From Locusta migratoria (taxonomy: Eukaryota; Arthropoda; Insecta; Orthoptera; Acrididae), in assembly GCA_026315105.1 (NCBI GenBank), contig CM048744.1:656831676-656895675 (forward strand): 64,000 bases of DNA. The letters are read 5' to 3'. Position numbers and translations under genes: made by a program. The notes below the pieces were generated by a model. The model did not search any database, was not told the DNA's origin, and worked only from the letters and a program-made list of their open reading frames with translations. Below, in pieces: positions 11,491-23,161 of this stretch (within the stretch, counting starts at the first letter, position 1; every line of letters starts with the position of its first letter).

Positions 11491-11837
11491 GTAGGCAAAC
11501 GTTAAAGTGCAGATTTTGGAAGTGCACATTTTGTGGTACAGAATATATCGGGGAAAGAAAAGTAAAGTTTTATAACTTTAGTTGTGTGAACAGTGAGGAA
11601 ACTGAAGAGAGAATAAATAACCATCTGACGCGAACACTACCCGAAGTGGACAAATGCGATAGAGAATACTCTACAAACAACATGTTAGGAACTATTTCAA
11701 AATCAGGGAGACGTTAATGTAGGCTACATTTAGAAGTAGCAATGAAAGGCTAAGTCTTAGATGACTACACAACACATAAATTATGGGTCAGCAAAATAAT
11801 GTTTTAGAATATCGACGTCAAACCCTTGAGACGCGCC
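11491..11837. other. Spacer, nothing recognised
   Basis: No supported feature; short ORFs here have no recognisable domains. Confidence 0.4.
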
Positions 11838-12290
11838 TAGATTGAGATTATTCATAGAAGTTTCGGGTATGCAGCCGGTCGTCGTTTAAAACATCACACG
11901 ATATTTCGGCCAGACACCTGCTAGCCATCTTCAGGTGAGTCGATGAAGACTGAAGAGTGCGTCCAGCGTTCCACTATATATAGAAAACTTGGCGGTTACA
12001 GCGCATGCGTCAAAACATAAACAGACAGGCCACACTGCAGCGCCCTCGCTGGTGGAGCCGCGGAGTTCAGCTGTCCTCTGCACTGCCACTGCCGCTCACA
12101 GCCGACGTCGGCGCTCTCCGTCGTCTTCGATCTGAGCAAATTTTAGTAATGACGGGATTCCATGCTTTGTCAAGATTGTAGCCACTATCCCGATTCATCA
12201 AATTTTCCGCGACACGTATTTCCACAGATTCTTTGATAATGGAGTCCCAAAAAGATGTTGCTGTTTGAGATTGTTTATTTTTAGGAAAAA
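11838..12290 (-). mobile_element. Penelope-like element 3' end, copy A
   Basis: On the minus strand, the C-terminal coding end of a Penelope-like retroelement can be read at about 12125-12280 (SIIKESVEIRVAENLMNR, SGYNLDKAWNPV). It is followed by the 3' region with a CGATATTTCGGCC block and a GTATGCAGCCGG block. The same 3' layout occurs in copy C at 39717-40900. Penelope-like elements encode an RT and usually a GIY-YIG endonuclease; only the extreme C-terminus survives here. A hammerhead-like hairpin sits at 11904-11934. Confidence 0.7.
11904..11934 (-). ncRNA. Hammerhead-ribozyme-like hairpin, site 1
   Basis: Minus strand: CUGAAGA, one U, stem II GGCUAG/CUGGCC (6 pairs including one G-U) with a 7-nt loop, then GAAA. 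A further short helix after GAAA can form with UAUC/GAUG pairing. It lies in a Penelope-like 3' region; this class is known to carry hammerhead motifs. The U between the core and stem II is non-canonical, and stem I is not evident, so activity is uncertain. Confidence 0.45.
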
Positions 12291-12640
12291 TATATTTACG
12301 TAGTTAAACTCCATTCCCTAATTTTTCTAATTTTTCTTTCTTACTACTTTTTAGAAACGGGGATGGTTGCAAATATCGCCACATATAAATATTAGAAGAA
12401 GGAAATCAAATGATGGGGAATGAGCTTCACCAGTTTTTTGTAATGATTTAATGTAAGTAGACAAAGACTATTGCGACCTTACGTTGATGTTAACAATGCT
12501 TAACATTCTGACAGTTCTCATTCATTTGTAAACAAAATCACCTGAGGATGCAACTTTTAAGTTGCGAAACCGGTCGTGTGTGTCCTTCAATAAAGGAGTT
12601 TAACAGGCGCGGCGGGCCAGTTCTTTTAAAAAATTATCAA
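12291..12640. other. Unidentified element end with hammerhead-like hairpin
   Basis: Mostly AT-rich. From about 12510 a plus-strand segment contains a hairpin (see 12542-12569), then CCTTCAATAAAGG and a GC-rich GGCGCGGCGGGCCAG block. The AATAAA and the hairpin suggest the 3' end of an unrecognised retroelement. Confidence 0.35.
12542..12569 (+). ncRNA. Hammerhead-ribozyme-like hairpin, site 2
   Basis: CTGAGGA, one T, stem GCAACT/AGTTGC (6 perfect pairs) closed by loop TTTA, then GAAA. It has the same architecture as sites 1, 3, 4, 5 and 6, including the extra T. An AATAAA lies about 20 bp downstream. Confidence 0.45.
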
Positions 12641-14030
12641 GTTACTCCCAACCACATGTATTAATGTTGCCTAAAGTGAGTTTGTAGGTGGGAAAATGGG
12701 GGAGGGGCCTCACATTTTGCATTTCCCATATTTGCTGGCCTGCTGGGATGGGAACTGCAGCCGGTCAGATGTGAATGACTGTCAGGGTCGAACAGTGACT
12801 GGAGCGCTGAGAGGTGAATCGAAGAGGCGGGCGAGCGCGGGCTCAGCCCACCAGACCGTGAAATAGGGGATTCCAGACGCCTTCCCCTGCTTGGCATTCA
12901 CTAGATTTCCTCCTGTCTGCTCCGAGAGAGACGTATCTCGAGATGAAGCTACTTCAGTTCTGCGCAAATGCCTTCATATAGTTTTGAGCCCAGTTCCTTC
13001 TATGGATATATTCTCTTCCGTGTCTGATCAATCGGCAAGTATTCCTTTCCTCTGATCTTTAGACTGTAAATGTCAACTGTAACCCACAATCCACAGAGTT
13101 CTAGTATTAGATCTGGATGTTCATATCGTAAATGTCCAACACGCAACGATATATATATATATTTCTGGAACTTTCTAGGTTAGCAAAGATTCCATAGGAG
13201 ACGTTGGAAAAGAAGATATAGATCTACATAATGATCGTGACAAAGAACTGTATGTATGTATTCTGTCGATGTTAATAGTCAATAAGGTTGTGGTGTAGTG
13301 GGTGTGATACACGTACTACAGCGAAAAAAGGCAAGTTGCTCAAAGTGCGCCTCAGTAGCACCAGTGATTGATATGTGTGTAGTGCCAGCGCGAGTCACTT
13401 GCCGTGATTATTGGGTGTCAGATGCTTAGCAAGCCTTTCTCCACACTCTCTGCTCTTAATATGGAGCCAGTAACTATGCTGAGTTTATGGATGAACAAAG
13501 TTTGTAATACTGATTGTTGGGTACAGTCATGCCGCTCCGACTACGACGTACTGTTGTTGAACAGATTCAGCTATTTTCGTTTTAATGTGACCACAACACA
13601 TTAAAGCACGATGAGGCTTTTGTTCTTTTATTTGTATCATGTCGAAACAACAATGTTAGTGAATAAGTATGTTTTCGAAAATTTTTATTTGTGATGTGGT
13701 AAACGAAATGATTGTTCCCAAGATGGCCTTTAATCTTCCGAAACCGGAAATAAAAATAGAAATTAAATGCGATCTCGGATGTTATACATAATAAATTGAC
13801 TGAACCGATCGTCTCCTCCCAAGAATGAGAAAGCTTTATGGATTCAATCATTTCATCGGCGTCACAAAGTTAGCGCGCAGGAGCTGGGTGGATGTACCGG
13901 CGGATGTTGGACACAATCTGACGATGGCGCATCGCTGCTTCCATCATGATCGGTGGAACATTCCCAATTATGAAATAAATCGCAATTTGCGATAAGTTAT
14001 GGATTCACTGTATTGATTTAAATGGAATAC
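12641..14030. other. Spacer with no supported gene
   Basis: Mixed composition, with a short (AT) run at about 13150-13162. Small ORFs show no recognisable domain. Nothing further can be supported. Confidence 0.4.
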
Positions 14031-14032
14031 CA

Positions 14033-14190
14033 AAGTGCTGCGAATGAAAATTTGTGTCCGGCCGGGATCTCCTGCTTACGAGGCAGACGCGTTGAGCACT
14101 CCGTCACCGAGGACACAGTGACCAGCCCGACTGCAGAGGACTCTTCCCTGCACGTCTCCCGCCACACACAAATCTCCATTCGCCACGCTG
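14033..14190 (-). repeat. Decayed tRNA-like repeat related to the palindrome family
   Basis: The order AAAATTTGTG, CGGCCGGGAT, CTCCTGCTTACGAGGCAGACGCG resembles the left arm of the palindrome at 48754-49024, where GAAAATGTG is followed by CCGGGATTCGAACCCGG and CTCCTGCTTTCTAGGCAG. Here the B-box has been deleted. A head-to-head second arm was not evident. Confidence 0.45.
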
Positions 14191-14239
14191 CCTCTTTCGT
14201 ATACATCAGCGCATTTTGTGAGCAACGCAGGCTCACAGG

Positions 14240-14990
14240 ACATCATGAAGGGAGGAAATCTGGATACGTGTTGCAGCAGCTATGGCTATGCAGTTAGAAA
14301 TTCTAGGTGCAAAAGTTACGAACGTGAAGGTAGTATAATTTTTGTGGAAAGGGAGGCCCAAATTTTATACGTTAATTTTCAAACAAATATCACCAAATAC
14401 AGTTTTACATCATATATGAGATAAAATCCTTTAATGTTATCGTGTTTTTAAAGTTTCACAAAACAAATCCCAGAACAAAATGTCCAGAGTTAAAGCAGCT
14501 TAAATTAAACATTTCACTACCATTTCCAGTCACTAAGTAAACGTACGTATAACAGGAACGCTCGACATCAACAGATAGAAATGCTGTATCAATCTATTTG
14601 TAGTGGATAGTTGAAATGCCCGTTTGTAGCCACATATTCAAGATTATTGTGTTTCTAGTTATTGCTTTGCAGCAGCCTTCCTAACCACCAGAAGAGAAAC
14701 ATTGCTTTGTTTCTGAGGAGACTACTCCTCTAATGAGTTTTGGTAACTGTCGGAATAGAGTTAAAATGGACAGTAAATATTGATCTTGCAACTCCTGTTT
14801 AACAGCTACGTTTTGACATTCTGCAGAGTCGAAGAATCATTTGCCGAATGAAGACGCCATTGGGAGTAGTTTGCACCACGACCAAATGAATACAGAAGCA
14901 ACTTCAGCATTGGTTGTATTTTTAATTGTTTATTTTTATTAGCACATCAATTTCGACATTATTAGCGAGCTTCAGTGCATGAATACCAGT
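14240..14990. other. AT-rich spacer, nothing recognised
   Basis: No ORF longer than chance, no recognisable repeat. Confidence 0.4.
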
Positions 14991-14993
14991 AAG

Positions 14994-15095
14994 ACAAACA
15001 TCCATGCCCGAGGGAGGATTCGAAGCTCCGACGGGGAACGGCCTCGCGTATCGCAGCATTGTGCCTCAGTGCGCTCGGCCATTCCACCGCGGCTA
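14994..15095 (-). mobile_element. tRNA-derived SINE head, tail lost
   Basis: Minus-strand copy with CCATGCCCGAGGGAGGATTCG (complement of the B-box and the GGGCATGG junction) and GCGCTCGGCCATTCC (complement of the A-box). The head is present, but the GGACTGATGA tail is missing, so it is truncated at the 3' side. The B-box is mutated. Confidence 0.75.
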
Positions 15096-15237
15096 ACTTG
15101 ACCACTATGTGCTACTCATATAACAAAGATAAAAAAGTTCTTCTATGAACACCGTAACTGATGTTAAACACTAGAAGAAAGATGTTAACCATTGAAAATT
15201 ACTAATAAAATGAATATTATTATATTTCTTCGTTTGT

Positions 15238-15262
15238 CTCTGTGTGTGTGTGTGTCTGATGT
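15238..15262. repeat. (TG)n microsatellite, imperfect
   Basis: TGTGTGTG-type repeat, with further TGTGTG clusters to about 15320. Confidence 0.7.
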
Positions 15263-15319
15263 TAGTCTGTATGCTGTGATGTTAGTGTGTGTGCTATTAT
15301 ATATGTGTGTGCGTGTAAT

Positions 15320-16820
15320 GCTTTAAAACTGAATTGTTGTGTATCTGAACTTATATGGCACAGATTGCTTGCTGCAAGACTGTCACTGATTATCAATACG
15401 GAATGACAAAAAAAAAGGTCATATTGTTAAAAACAAGGTCATACTGAGAACCGTTTCTGAGCATAAAACAACCTAACTGAAAACTGAATATTAAACCATG
15501 TAACTGAACACTGAATTTAAAGCCACCTTACTGAACACTTAATATAGAGCCACTTACTGAACACTAAACATTGTGAACAGATTGTGAAAGAAATCGAGAA
15601 GACAACAGCTTGTAGGCTGATTACAGCATATAGACTGGCACGATAACAATCCACGATCGGTATATAATTATGTAATATTTTAATGGGATTATGTTTACCC
15701 AAAAATCAGAAAGATTACCCTTAGTCACATTTAGCCCTGTATGAAATTTAATTAACTACTGAGAAACAATGTAAACTGACTGTTTGAAAATTGTGCTGCA
15801 GAATAAGTGTGTGAGTAAAATCTCCGATTACCAAAATATAAATAAATTGAAACCTATTTAGTTATTCACGGCCCTAGTATGAAAAATGCTTTTTCATTTT
15901 AATATGGTTAACTCACACAAACACAAATTATAAAGTCAAACCACATCAGAGCAACTGTAGGTGCGCAATGGATAACATTAATGTGTACTGCAATACAAAT
16001 CCGATTACCCAATGGAGTACTTTGTTACAAAATCCCAATTTTTTGTTAGTTATGGCATTTGAGAAATTAATATAGGGAAAGATGTTGAATATAAAATGAA
16101 CAAACAGTACCCGGAGGATTTCAACTGCGAGAATGAATCAACAGAGGACTGAATAAGGTACCACAAGAGAGATAGCCCTTATTGTTACATTTCAAGTTAT
16201 CCTTCACACAAATAATATTTCGAATTAACTCATTAAAGGAAGTGAACTGCAATCTAGAAATTCAAATTCTCTCACACTGCTTACTCTCGAGGATGAGGAT
16301 AAATGCGTAACAAAGCATCTAAGTTTATATAGTTATGTTTACCTTAGTCTATTGCACATTTCACATACACTGCTTTGAAATAAAACTTCAGTTTGATGTA
16401 AATTTACACAGAATTTAGGTTCCAATACATTTCCAACAGACTAACAACTGCACAACACTAACTCCCGGACAACACTCACTGGCGAATGCTACTGACAGAC
16501 TGAGACAATAATATACTCTTAGGTACCCACAGATATATGACAAAGAGGTTAACAAGAAACATAGTGTACATGAAATGCAGGTGGAATCGAAATCAAAGTA
16601 TCTAATATTTAGATATAAGTCAAAGAGGCTAACACCATAACGATTACGAGGCACAACACTAACATAATCCGTGCGATTAACATCTTTCTTCTCGTATCTA
16701 ACTTCAGCTATACTTACGATTATGATGAAACAACTTTTTCTTTTTTACGTGAGATGTACAAAGTGTTAGATTTGATTCCTATTTTAGATTGGGCTGAAGC
16801 CAGCCATACTGGATTATATA
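15320..16820. other. AT-rich spacer, nothing recognised
   Basis: Contains repeated short phrases such as ACTGAACACT around 15480-15570, but no supported gene or element. Confidence 0.4.
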
Positions 16821-16824
16821 AGCT

Positions 16825-16852
16825 CTGGAGATGACTACCAATGTAGTCGAAA
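16825..16852 (+). ncRNA. Hammerhead-like hairpin, site 6 (degenerate core)
   Basis: CTGGAGA (A-to-G change relative to CTGANGA), one T, stem GACTAC/GTAGTC with loop CAAT, then GAAA. The perfect 6 bp stem beside a damaged core suggests a decayed copy of the same motif. Confidence 0.35.
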
Positions 16853-17067
16853 TCGACTTGCAAATATAAATACACAGCTAAAGGGACGACCAATACTGTT
16901 CTTCTGGTAATGTATTTGATACAGCCTATTTTTCAGTCTGATAGCAAGTAAATGACAGAAATGTATAGCGATTCATATATTCATTTTGAATTGCTCCATA
17001 AATTCGAAAGACTTCATATGCAATGTACGTCAAGTGCTATATTGGCAAATGCCTATAACATATTAGA

Positions 17068-17266
17068 GGTTCAAAATGTTCGTAAAGCCTTGGGACGTAA
17101 GTAATGCGGTTATCAGTCCTGGTCTCACAAACTATTTACACTAACTTAAACTAACCTAAAGACAACCACACAGCCATGCCTGAGGGAGGACTTGAATCTC
17201 CGACAGAGAACAACCGCGTGCTCCGCAGCAAGGCGCCTTAGAGCGCTCGGCCATTTCACCGCGACC
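17068..17266 (-). mobile_element. tRNA-derived SINE
   Basis: Complement of the family tail (AGTCCTGGTCTC variant of the GGGACTGATGA region) at about 17110, the GCCTGAGGGAGGACTTGAATC B-box region at about 17178, and GAGCGCTCGGCC at about 17242. Older than most copies, judging by the number of differences. Confidence 0.75.
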
Positions 17267-17452
17267 ATTTAAGAGGGTTGTTGCGTAAGTACTAGCAACA
17301 CCCAATTGTACTCTATTTCTTCAAGTCACGATACATGCGTCACCTAAACTGCAACGCATTGGAAGTGTTTCTTTATTCAGAATATGCACTACCGACAGCA
17401 TAATATTGCATTGATACTTCTGTTTCGTCTATATCTGGTTCAATCTATTATG

Positions 17453-17658
17453 CCGCCTGCCGCGGTGGCCGAGGGGACTGAGGCGCTCCAGTCACGGTCT
17501 GCACGGCCACTACGGTCGGGGGTTCGACTCCCCCCTCGGGCATGGATAATTGTGCCGTCCTTAGGATTAGCTAGTTCATAAGTAGTTTGTAAGTTTAGGG
17601 ACTGATGACCCCGTAGTTAAGTCCCATAGAGTATACAAACATTTCAACATTTTTTTTA
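17453..17658 (+). mobile_element. tRNA-derived SINE, head type A, full length
   Basis: GCCGCGGTGGCCGAGGGGAC (A-box), GGTCTGCACGGCCACTACGG (type A variable region), GGGGGTTCGACTCCCCCC (B-box arm), GGGCATGGAT junction, and a complete tail GGGACTGATGACCCCGTAG ending in AACATT and a T-run. It carries the type A head also seen at 29960, 38382 and 54272. Confidence 0.9.
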
Positions 17659-17803
17659 TATATTATGCCGAATTTTTAGCTATTGTTTGCCACATTCGTT
17701 TCAGTTTATGTTTATACAGATGCTGAAGGTATGATTTCCGTATTTTAATAAATAACCACAGTTTACACTCTCTCTGTGTCTTTCTGTCTCTCCCTCTCTC
17801 TCA

Positions 17804-17805
<2 letters not shown>

Positions 17806-17853
<48 letters not shown>
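17806..17853. repeat. (GT)n microsatellite
   Basis: About 24 uninterrupted TG units, preceded by a CT-rich run from 17768. Confidence 0.95.
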
Positions 17854-17858
<5 letters not shown>

Positions 17859-17874
17859 CGTGAATAGAAATCTA

Positions 17875-18010
17875 ACAACAATTTGAGTGTGGCAGTAGTA
17901 CAACGAATAGAAGAAAGAATTACGGGAGAATATGGCCTTGACAGATGCAACGAGACAGGAAGTAGAGTAATTGAGTTCTGTAATGAATTTCTGGTGGTAA
18001 TAGCGAGCAC
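17875..18010 (+). mobile_element. LINE endonuclease fragment
   Basis: A plus-strand translation reads ERITGEYGLDRCNETGSR, then VIEFCNEFLVVIAS. This matches the YGLG.RNERG..LIEFC pattern of the apurinic endonuclease of RTE/CR1-like LINEs. It is short and isolated, with no RT beside it. Confidence 0.5.
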
Positions 18011-18790
18011 TGAGAGAAGGTGAAGCTGCAAAAGGCCTTTATGAGGGGCAGGAAGGGAAATTAAAATCGCTCTGATAGACGAGAAATTAAGGTGAAGAGT
18101 TAGCTAACGTTCTGTAGGTACTCTAAATAACCGGAGAAAGTGGCAAAAAACTCATTTAGCGTGTAGATGCTATAACACCGACGACGTACCATCGGACGTT
18201 CAGAAAAAGTATCAACCCCACAATTCTGAAGATAACAGGGGCATATAGATGTGACAGTTCAGTCTGGTACCAGCGTTCACTCTGGAGCATACTACACCTA
18301 ATAAAATTCACTGCCGTCATTGTCTTGTCTAACGTTCAGCCTGTTAGCTCAAAATTTTTGACTGAATCTCTTTCTCCAGTGGTCTGCTCGACTCCTCTTA
18401 CCCTCTACTGCTGAACCTTGCATTTCCCATGTGTGTAACATGATCCCACCAACTCAGCTCGTTAGCTCTGATTCATCTGTGGTGACCATTCACAGTTTTT
18501 ATATGATTTTCTCATTATGGATAACGTCTTGCCATTATTCTCATCTGTTGGTGCCAGCAATAATCCTTGCTACGGTCGTATCTGTAAGTTCACCATTTTT
18601 AATAAGGTAACTTGTTTGAGGTCTGTTCAGACAATTCCGGAAGTTCGTCCACAAGATTGTTCTAGCGTTACCTTTAACTCGTTGTGCATGGACTCTTTGA
18701 AAACAGTCTCCTACACAAGTTATAGACCTCTGCCTATGTCATTTCCATTTCCGAAAGCATTCTTCTTAGTCCACTTGCTGGATTGCGCTA
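18011..18790. other. Spacer, nothing recognised
   Basis: A 157-codon plus-strand ORF at 18517-18990 runs into a SINE and has no domain-like features; it is judged fortuitous. Confidence 0.4.
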
Positions 18791-18794
18791 AGCG

Positions 18795-18942
18795 CCGTGT
18801 TCATATGTTTGTAAGCCTATTGGACCAAACTGCTATGGTAGTCAGTCACAAACAACTTAAACTAACTTATGCTAAGGTCAACACACACATACATGCATGC
18901 ATGCATGAGGGAGGACTCGAACGTCCGGCAGGAGCGGCAGGT
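18795..18942 (-). mobile_element. tRNA-derived SINE, partial
   Basis: Complement of the tail and B-box region: GTTTGTAAGCCTATTGGACC, then CATGAGGGAGGACTCGAACG, with a (CATG/CATA)n expansion at about 18888-18906 at the junction. The A-box end is lost. Confidence 0.65.
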
Positions 18943-19055
18943 TTGAAGAGTTTAGAGGATAAGATATCACATGATTTACTTTTTTTGTGAAACACCTGGG
19001 CTTGATTTAAGAACATTGGGACGACCTTGGCGAAAATGGATTTCTAGATGCTGTG

Positions 19056-19343
19056 TTAGGCTTTAATAACATGAGCCAACTGAAATGTTACCTTCCTCTG
19101 CACCTCTCTGACAGGCATTATGCGACTGGCATGCACGGTTTCGTTGACGTTGCTGACGTCACCGTCTTCGACGGACGTCGATGCACGTCCAGAACGAGTG
19201 TCATCTTTATCTGCCGCCCGGCCATTTTTAAACCACGAGAATCGTAACTCCAAGAAAGGCTTAGTCATCATTTGCTGTGCTTCTGTAAAGGGTTTCTTGA
19301 GTCCAGTGCCAAATTTAATGCGGATGCGCTGCTTCTCTAACAC
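19056..19343 (-). pseudogene. Mariner-like transposase N-terminal fragment
   Basis: A 95-residue minus-strand frame reads QRIRIKFGTGLKKPFTEAQQ, then WFKNGRAADKDDTRSGRAST and SNVNETVHASRIMPVREVQ. This parallels the mariner DNA-binding N-terminus, where an IKF..LGK...E.. region is followed by a WFKRF..GRE...DD.RSGRPSTS linker. The DDD catalytic domain is absent, so this is a relic. Confidence 0.65.
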
Positions 19344-19679
19344 TGCTACCTCGAAATTAGCAAATTGTGCAACACAACGTTCTACTCAATACAGCACTAA
19401 ACAACTAACAAAAACGAATTTGAATCCTCCGGGAGTTACACGTTGAAGAGCGAGCAGGAATGCAACCGCAGTTCACTCCAACAGTCCTTTGGTATAAAAT
19501 TACGAATGTTCCGTAGTTTATTGAATTGACCCCCGTAAGATGCTCGACATTCAGGCAAAATTTAGAGTGAGATGGTTAATATAGAATGTATATAGTAACC
19601 AAGAGGAAATAATAACATTGGAAGAACAAAATGAAATGTTGACATTAAGAGACTAAGATAGTGGCTGTGTTTGCCGTTA

Positions 19680-19935
19680 CCATTTATACATCGAAGAATC
19701 AATGACAAAAATAAAAGTTCAACAGTGGAACAGAAACGAGTTTATGCAAGTGATTACGTTCACTGATGATATTGCTGTCTTTATAGTGACCGCAGCTAAC
19801 AGTTTCTACAGAACCTCATTGAAACTAAGGAAGATTTACGGGCTCTTTGAGTAGAATGTACAGCCTAATGCGTACTGAACTATGGATTAAGAGTAAAGTA
19901 GAAGAAAGTGAGCACAAATTAAAGCGGGAAAGGCT
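19680..19935 (+). mobile_element. LINE reverse transcriptase relic
   Basis: The plus translation gives VITFTDDIAVFI with flanking residues resembling the FADDI motif and the following helix of LINE RTs (MRTELWIKSKVEESEHKL downstream resembles the NREKTKVM region). It is very short and decayed, with no boundaries visible. Confidence 0.35.
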
Positions 19936-20189
19936 ATACGGTATAGAGCGTCACACTAGGGACCGATCGGCCGCTTACGTAGGAGGTTAGTCCTCGCTCG
20001 GTCATGGGTCTCTGTGTTAGTATTGTAAGGAGTCAAGATTCCCTTACATTGTTTTCCGACATATTTCACCCTCAGAAACGTTTTCTACTCTTTGAGACGA
20101 ACAATTTGAATACAAACTCGACAGTATTCAATTAATTAATAAAGAAGTTATCATCATATTGCTTATAGTAATTACGGTCATGTGTCATG

Positions 20190-21340
20190 TCGCAGTGCGA
20201 CAAGGAAAAGAATAATTACCCGCGAGGTTGTTGCGCACACGCACGCTTTTATACAATGGAGGTATTTTTAAAGAATGCGGAGCGCCCGGCGTAAACACCA
20301 GGTGGTGGGAGGTCCCCCACACCCCAGCGAGCTGCGAGCGACAGATGGCACTCGGCGATAAGCCAGCCCTCGACTGCACAGGTAACAGAGAACAGGATAG
20401 CGGAAGACAGCACAGGTAACAGAGATAGTTGTGAGACAGTTCACTGTTAATTGTGCGTTTTGCGTTAGCAGTCCCAGTTAATTGTGCGACAGCAGTCTTG
20501 TAGTCACGGTTGACACAACCCGAAACTTCATGGTGCAATAATCGGCAAGAATTCGAGCTGATGTTAACACCAAGCTAGTGACGAAACGGCGCACGCCTGT
20601 GGCTGGATATTTAAAGGGAGAGACGCGATTGGCTGTTACCCCAGCATAACCCTCTCAGAGAAACGTTTTGATTCGTAGATGAAGCGACACATGCGCCACA
20701 CGTAGGAAAAGACAAGAACTAGAGACAAGGAAGCTCCGGAAAGCAGCGAGAAGCTTCACTTCTTCTTGGTGGGCGGCCATAGGAGGTGGTAGTCGTGTGT
20801 GCTGACGCCACCCTCTGTGTGGGCGAAGTCTTTTCACGGACTTTCACGTGAAGAGCAGCTCTGTCGGCGAGCGAATCACAGTATCTTCTAGTGAAGTACG
20901 TGTGATTAAGCGTTTGTTCGAGTGTTGAGTCACGATACTTCATATCCGGCTGTGAACAAGCGGCAGAGTGGCGATAGTGTAACGCTTGCGAGCGCATATT
21001 GAGTGGCACCGCGGTGGATTGGCAAAGGCCGATGTACCACGCCAGTAGAATTAACCTAGGGTTTGTAGCTATCTTGACTTCATCAAGATTCAGGGACAGT
21101 GCGATCGGCGGTGGTCGATCAAGGCAGTAAAGAGAGTAGTTTGTAACGCAGTGACAGAGCCCAGCGGCAGCCATCTTGTCGTCGGCGCAGTAACAAGGTA
21201 CAGTGAGTAATTTGCGATAGGTGAGTCCTCCCAGACCCCTGACAGCATTTACAGTTTTCTCTCAATAATTCATGAGATCGCAACCTCGTTTTGTCAAACT
21301 GAGAATGCAGTAAATTCAGCCATTCTATCACCCTACTACA
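20190..21340. other. GC/CpG-rich block, promoter- or LTR-like
   Basis: About 1.1 kb with clearly higher GC and CpG than its surroundings, and a TATA-like GGATATTTAAAGGG near 20608. GT-rich donor-like sequence (GATAGGTGAGTCC, near 21218) and downstream acceptor-like TTTCTTGTAG (near 21486) and TTTCTTTCAG (near 21553) could mark a 5' exon and introns. No long conserved ORF is present. It could equally be an old LTR or the untranslated first exon of a gene outside the window. Confidence 0.3.
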
Positions 21341-22385
21341 GATATTATTTACTATCCAGTCTTTACCTATCCTGTGATTTTTAAATGAACTGGGAGCAGT
21401 AGAGAAATTATGTATATAAATTTGCTTTTTATCTCACTTGTTAAAGTAAAATAAACGAATTATCTTTTAGTAAAATAACTTATTTTTCTTGTAGCTAGAG
21501 GCATCATAACATACCCTTATTGAGCCCCACTAGTTACTAGTTTGTAAGCTTTTTCTTTCAGAAGTTGCCAGCGACAGTGACAGCGAGTGACAGCAGCACA
21601 CCAGTGTTGGCATCATTACATAAGTGTTAGGGCAGCTCTCTGATTTCAACGTGTTCTTGCTGTAGCTGTCTTCCTTGCAGGAGCCAATGATACATCACGA
21701 GTGAGATATCTTGTGCATTTAATATTAGTTGGAAGCATAATTTAATATCACAGCAACAGTTTAAGCGGTTTCGAAGTCTAGGGACAAATATTTGAACATC
21801 TTTAACACAAATTATACTAGAGGGAAACAGAACTTTATTCGTGATGACAAAATGTGGGAAGTTACTGAATTCTATTTCAGGAACAAACATATCAAATGCG
21901 TATGTAGCAAGGAGTCATGAAGAAGATGACTGTACAATCAAACAGGGCATTCATGAGCAACATCGGTCTATTGACTTCAAATTTAAGCGATAATTTCAAG
22001 AATGTACACGATGTACAGCTAGTGGTTTTTGATGTAATAAAAAGACGCCCTCTAGAAGGCAAACTCAGACTTCATCCACCGGGACCATTCATTATGCCAG
22101 CCATCCAATCCAAATACGGTTCTTCAGCGTTTTTAACTTGTAACTAGAGTAACTAAACTGTTATGAAATTCTTTAAGAACAGTAAAGATCTTTCAGACGA
22201 TATTCGATATTGTAATTACAATGACCTAAGCTAGTATTATCGAAATGTATTCAGAATTAGTAGAAAAAAAGGTAATTTGTTAAACTGAAGTTAACAGTTG
22301 GTAAAATAAAGCTCAAACTGAAGAAAAAGATGGGAGAAGGTCGTTGCAGTCAGATCCGTGAAGTGTGTTCATAGTTTCCAAAACA
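21341..22385. other. AT-rich spacer, nothing recognised
   Basis: Short ORFs only; no family resemblance seen. Confidence 0.4.
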
Positions 22386-22389
22386 TCCA

Positions 22390-22970
22390 CTGGTTGGTTA
22401 CTTCAGGTTACTTCAGTGTATTTGGAGCTGTACATTTGGTCCTCACTATCTCCTCTAAAATTAATCATAACGGTCTAATTATGTTGAGACAGAGAGATTT
22501 TGCTGTCTAAGCAACTAGATGATAATTTTGTGATGCAATACAAATCACGCCTCAACATTTTGGCTGTGTCTGTGGGACAATTGTCGCTTTGGAATGTGTC
22601 AGTGTTTGCTAGCAACATGTTACTCCGAGTAAACATTTTGTTGTCGAGGATGGTGAGATACTGATTGACAGTTATCGAACCAGTGAGGGAAATGATGGTT
22701 GAATACTACGATGTCGGAATTATGACGGCACCTTCCCTGTGCTTAACTGAAGGAAGCAGACATGGTGCGTGCTAAGCTGCTATGGGAGTTTTAGATATAT
22801 TACCCGGTTGTTTGTAGGAAGCAATGGAAACGAAGATTCATCGGATCACACTACATACTCCCAGTTGGCTAGTGTTCGGCTTTCATGATCATGGAACAAA
22901 TTGTTTTGCTGCTTCACAGAGGCTTCCGTTATTAAGGCCTTAGAAACTACAGCCAATCTTCCGCCGTACT
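22390..22970 (-). pseudogene. Tc1-like transposase relic (second family)
   Basis: With several frameshifts, the minus strand reads ANWEYVVWSDESSFPLLPT (first catalytic Asp in WSDES), then a SVKHREGAV-like segment, ISLTGSITVNQYLTILDNK, and ANTDTFQSDNCPTDTAKM (second catalytic region, normally QDDN.P.H). The last catalytic segment cannot be read. The spelling differs from the copies at 10695 and 25385, so it represents another Tc1-type family. Confidence 0.55.
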
Positions 22971-23106
22971 GTTTTTATCGAAAAAGTGTTTGTGAGTGTC
23001 GTGATTTGCAGTCACTTTGATCGTGGTAGTTTGAAAGTGTCTGACCAAAATTGCTCTTACCGTGTAGCGTAGAGGCTATGTACTTCGCTGTTTCTGTATT
23101 TCTCAA

Positions 23107-23108
<2 letters not shown>

Positions 23109-23161
<53 letters not shown>
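23109..23161. repeat. Long poly-T tract
   Basis: A run of about 53 T followed directly by a CG-rich segment (CGCCTGCCGTCGAGTG). It may be the poly-A of a retroposed minus-strand copy of a GC-rich transcript, but no source is recognised. Confidence 0.85.

Noticed and set aside
17453..17540. A- and B-box promoter as a functional tRNA gene (also at other SINEs)
   Set aside because: No proper acceptor or anticodon stem closes, and each is joined to the common SINE tail.
18517..18990. 157-codon plus-strand ORF
   Set aside because: Ends inside a SINE and shows no domain, composition or motif typical of a protein.
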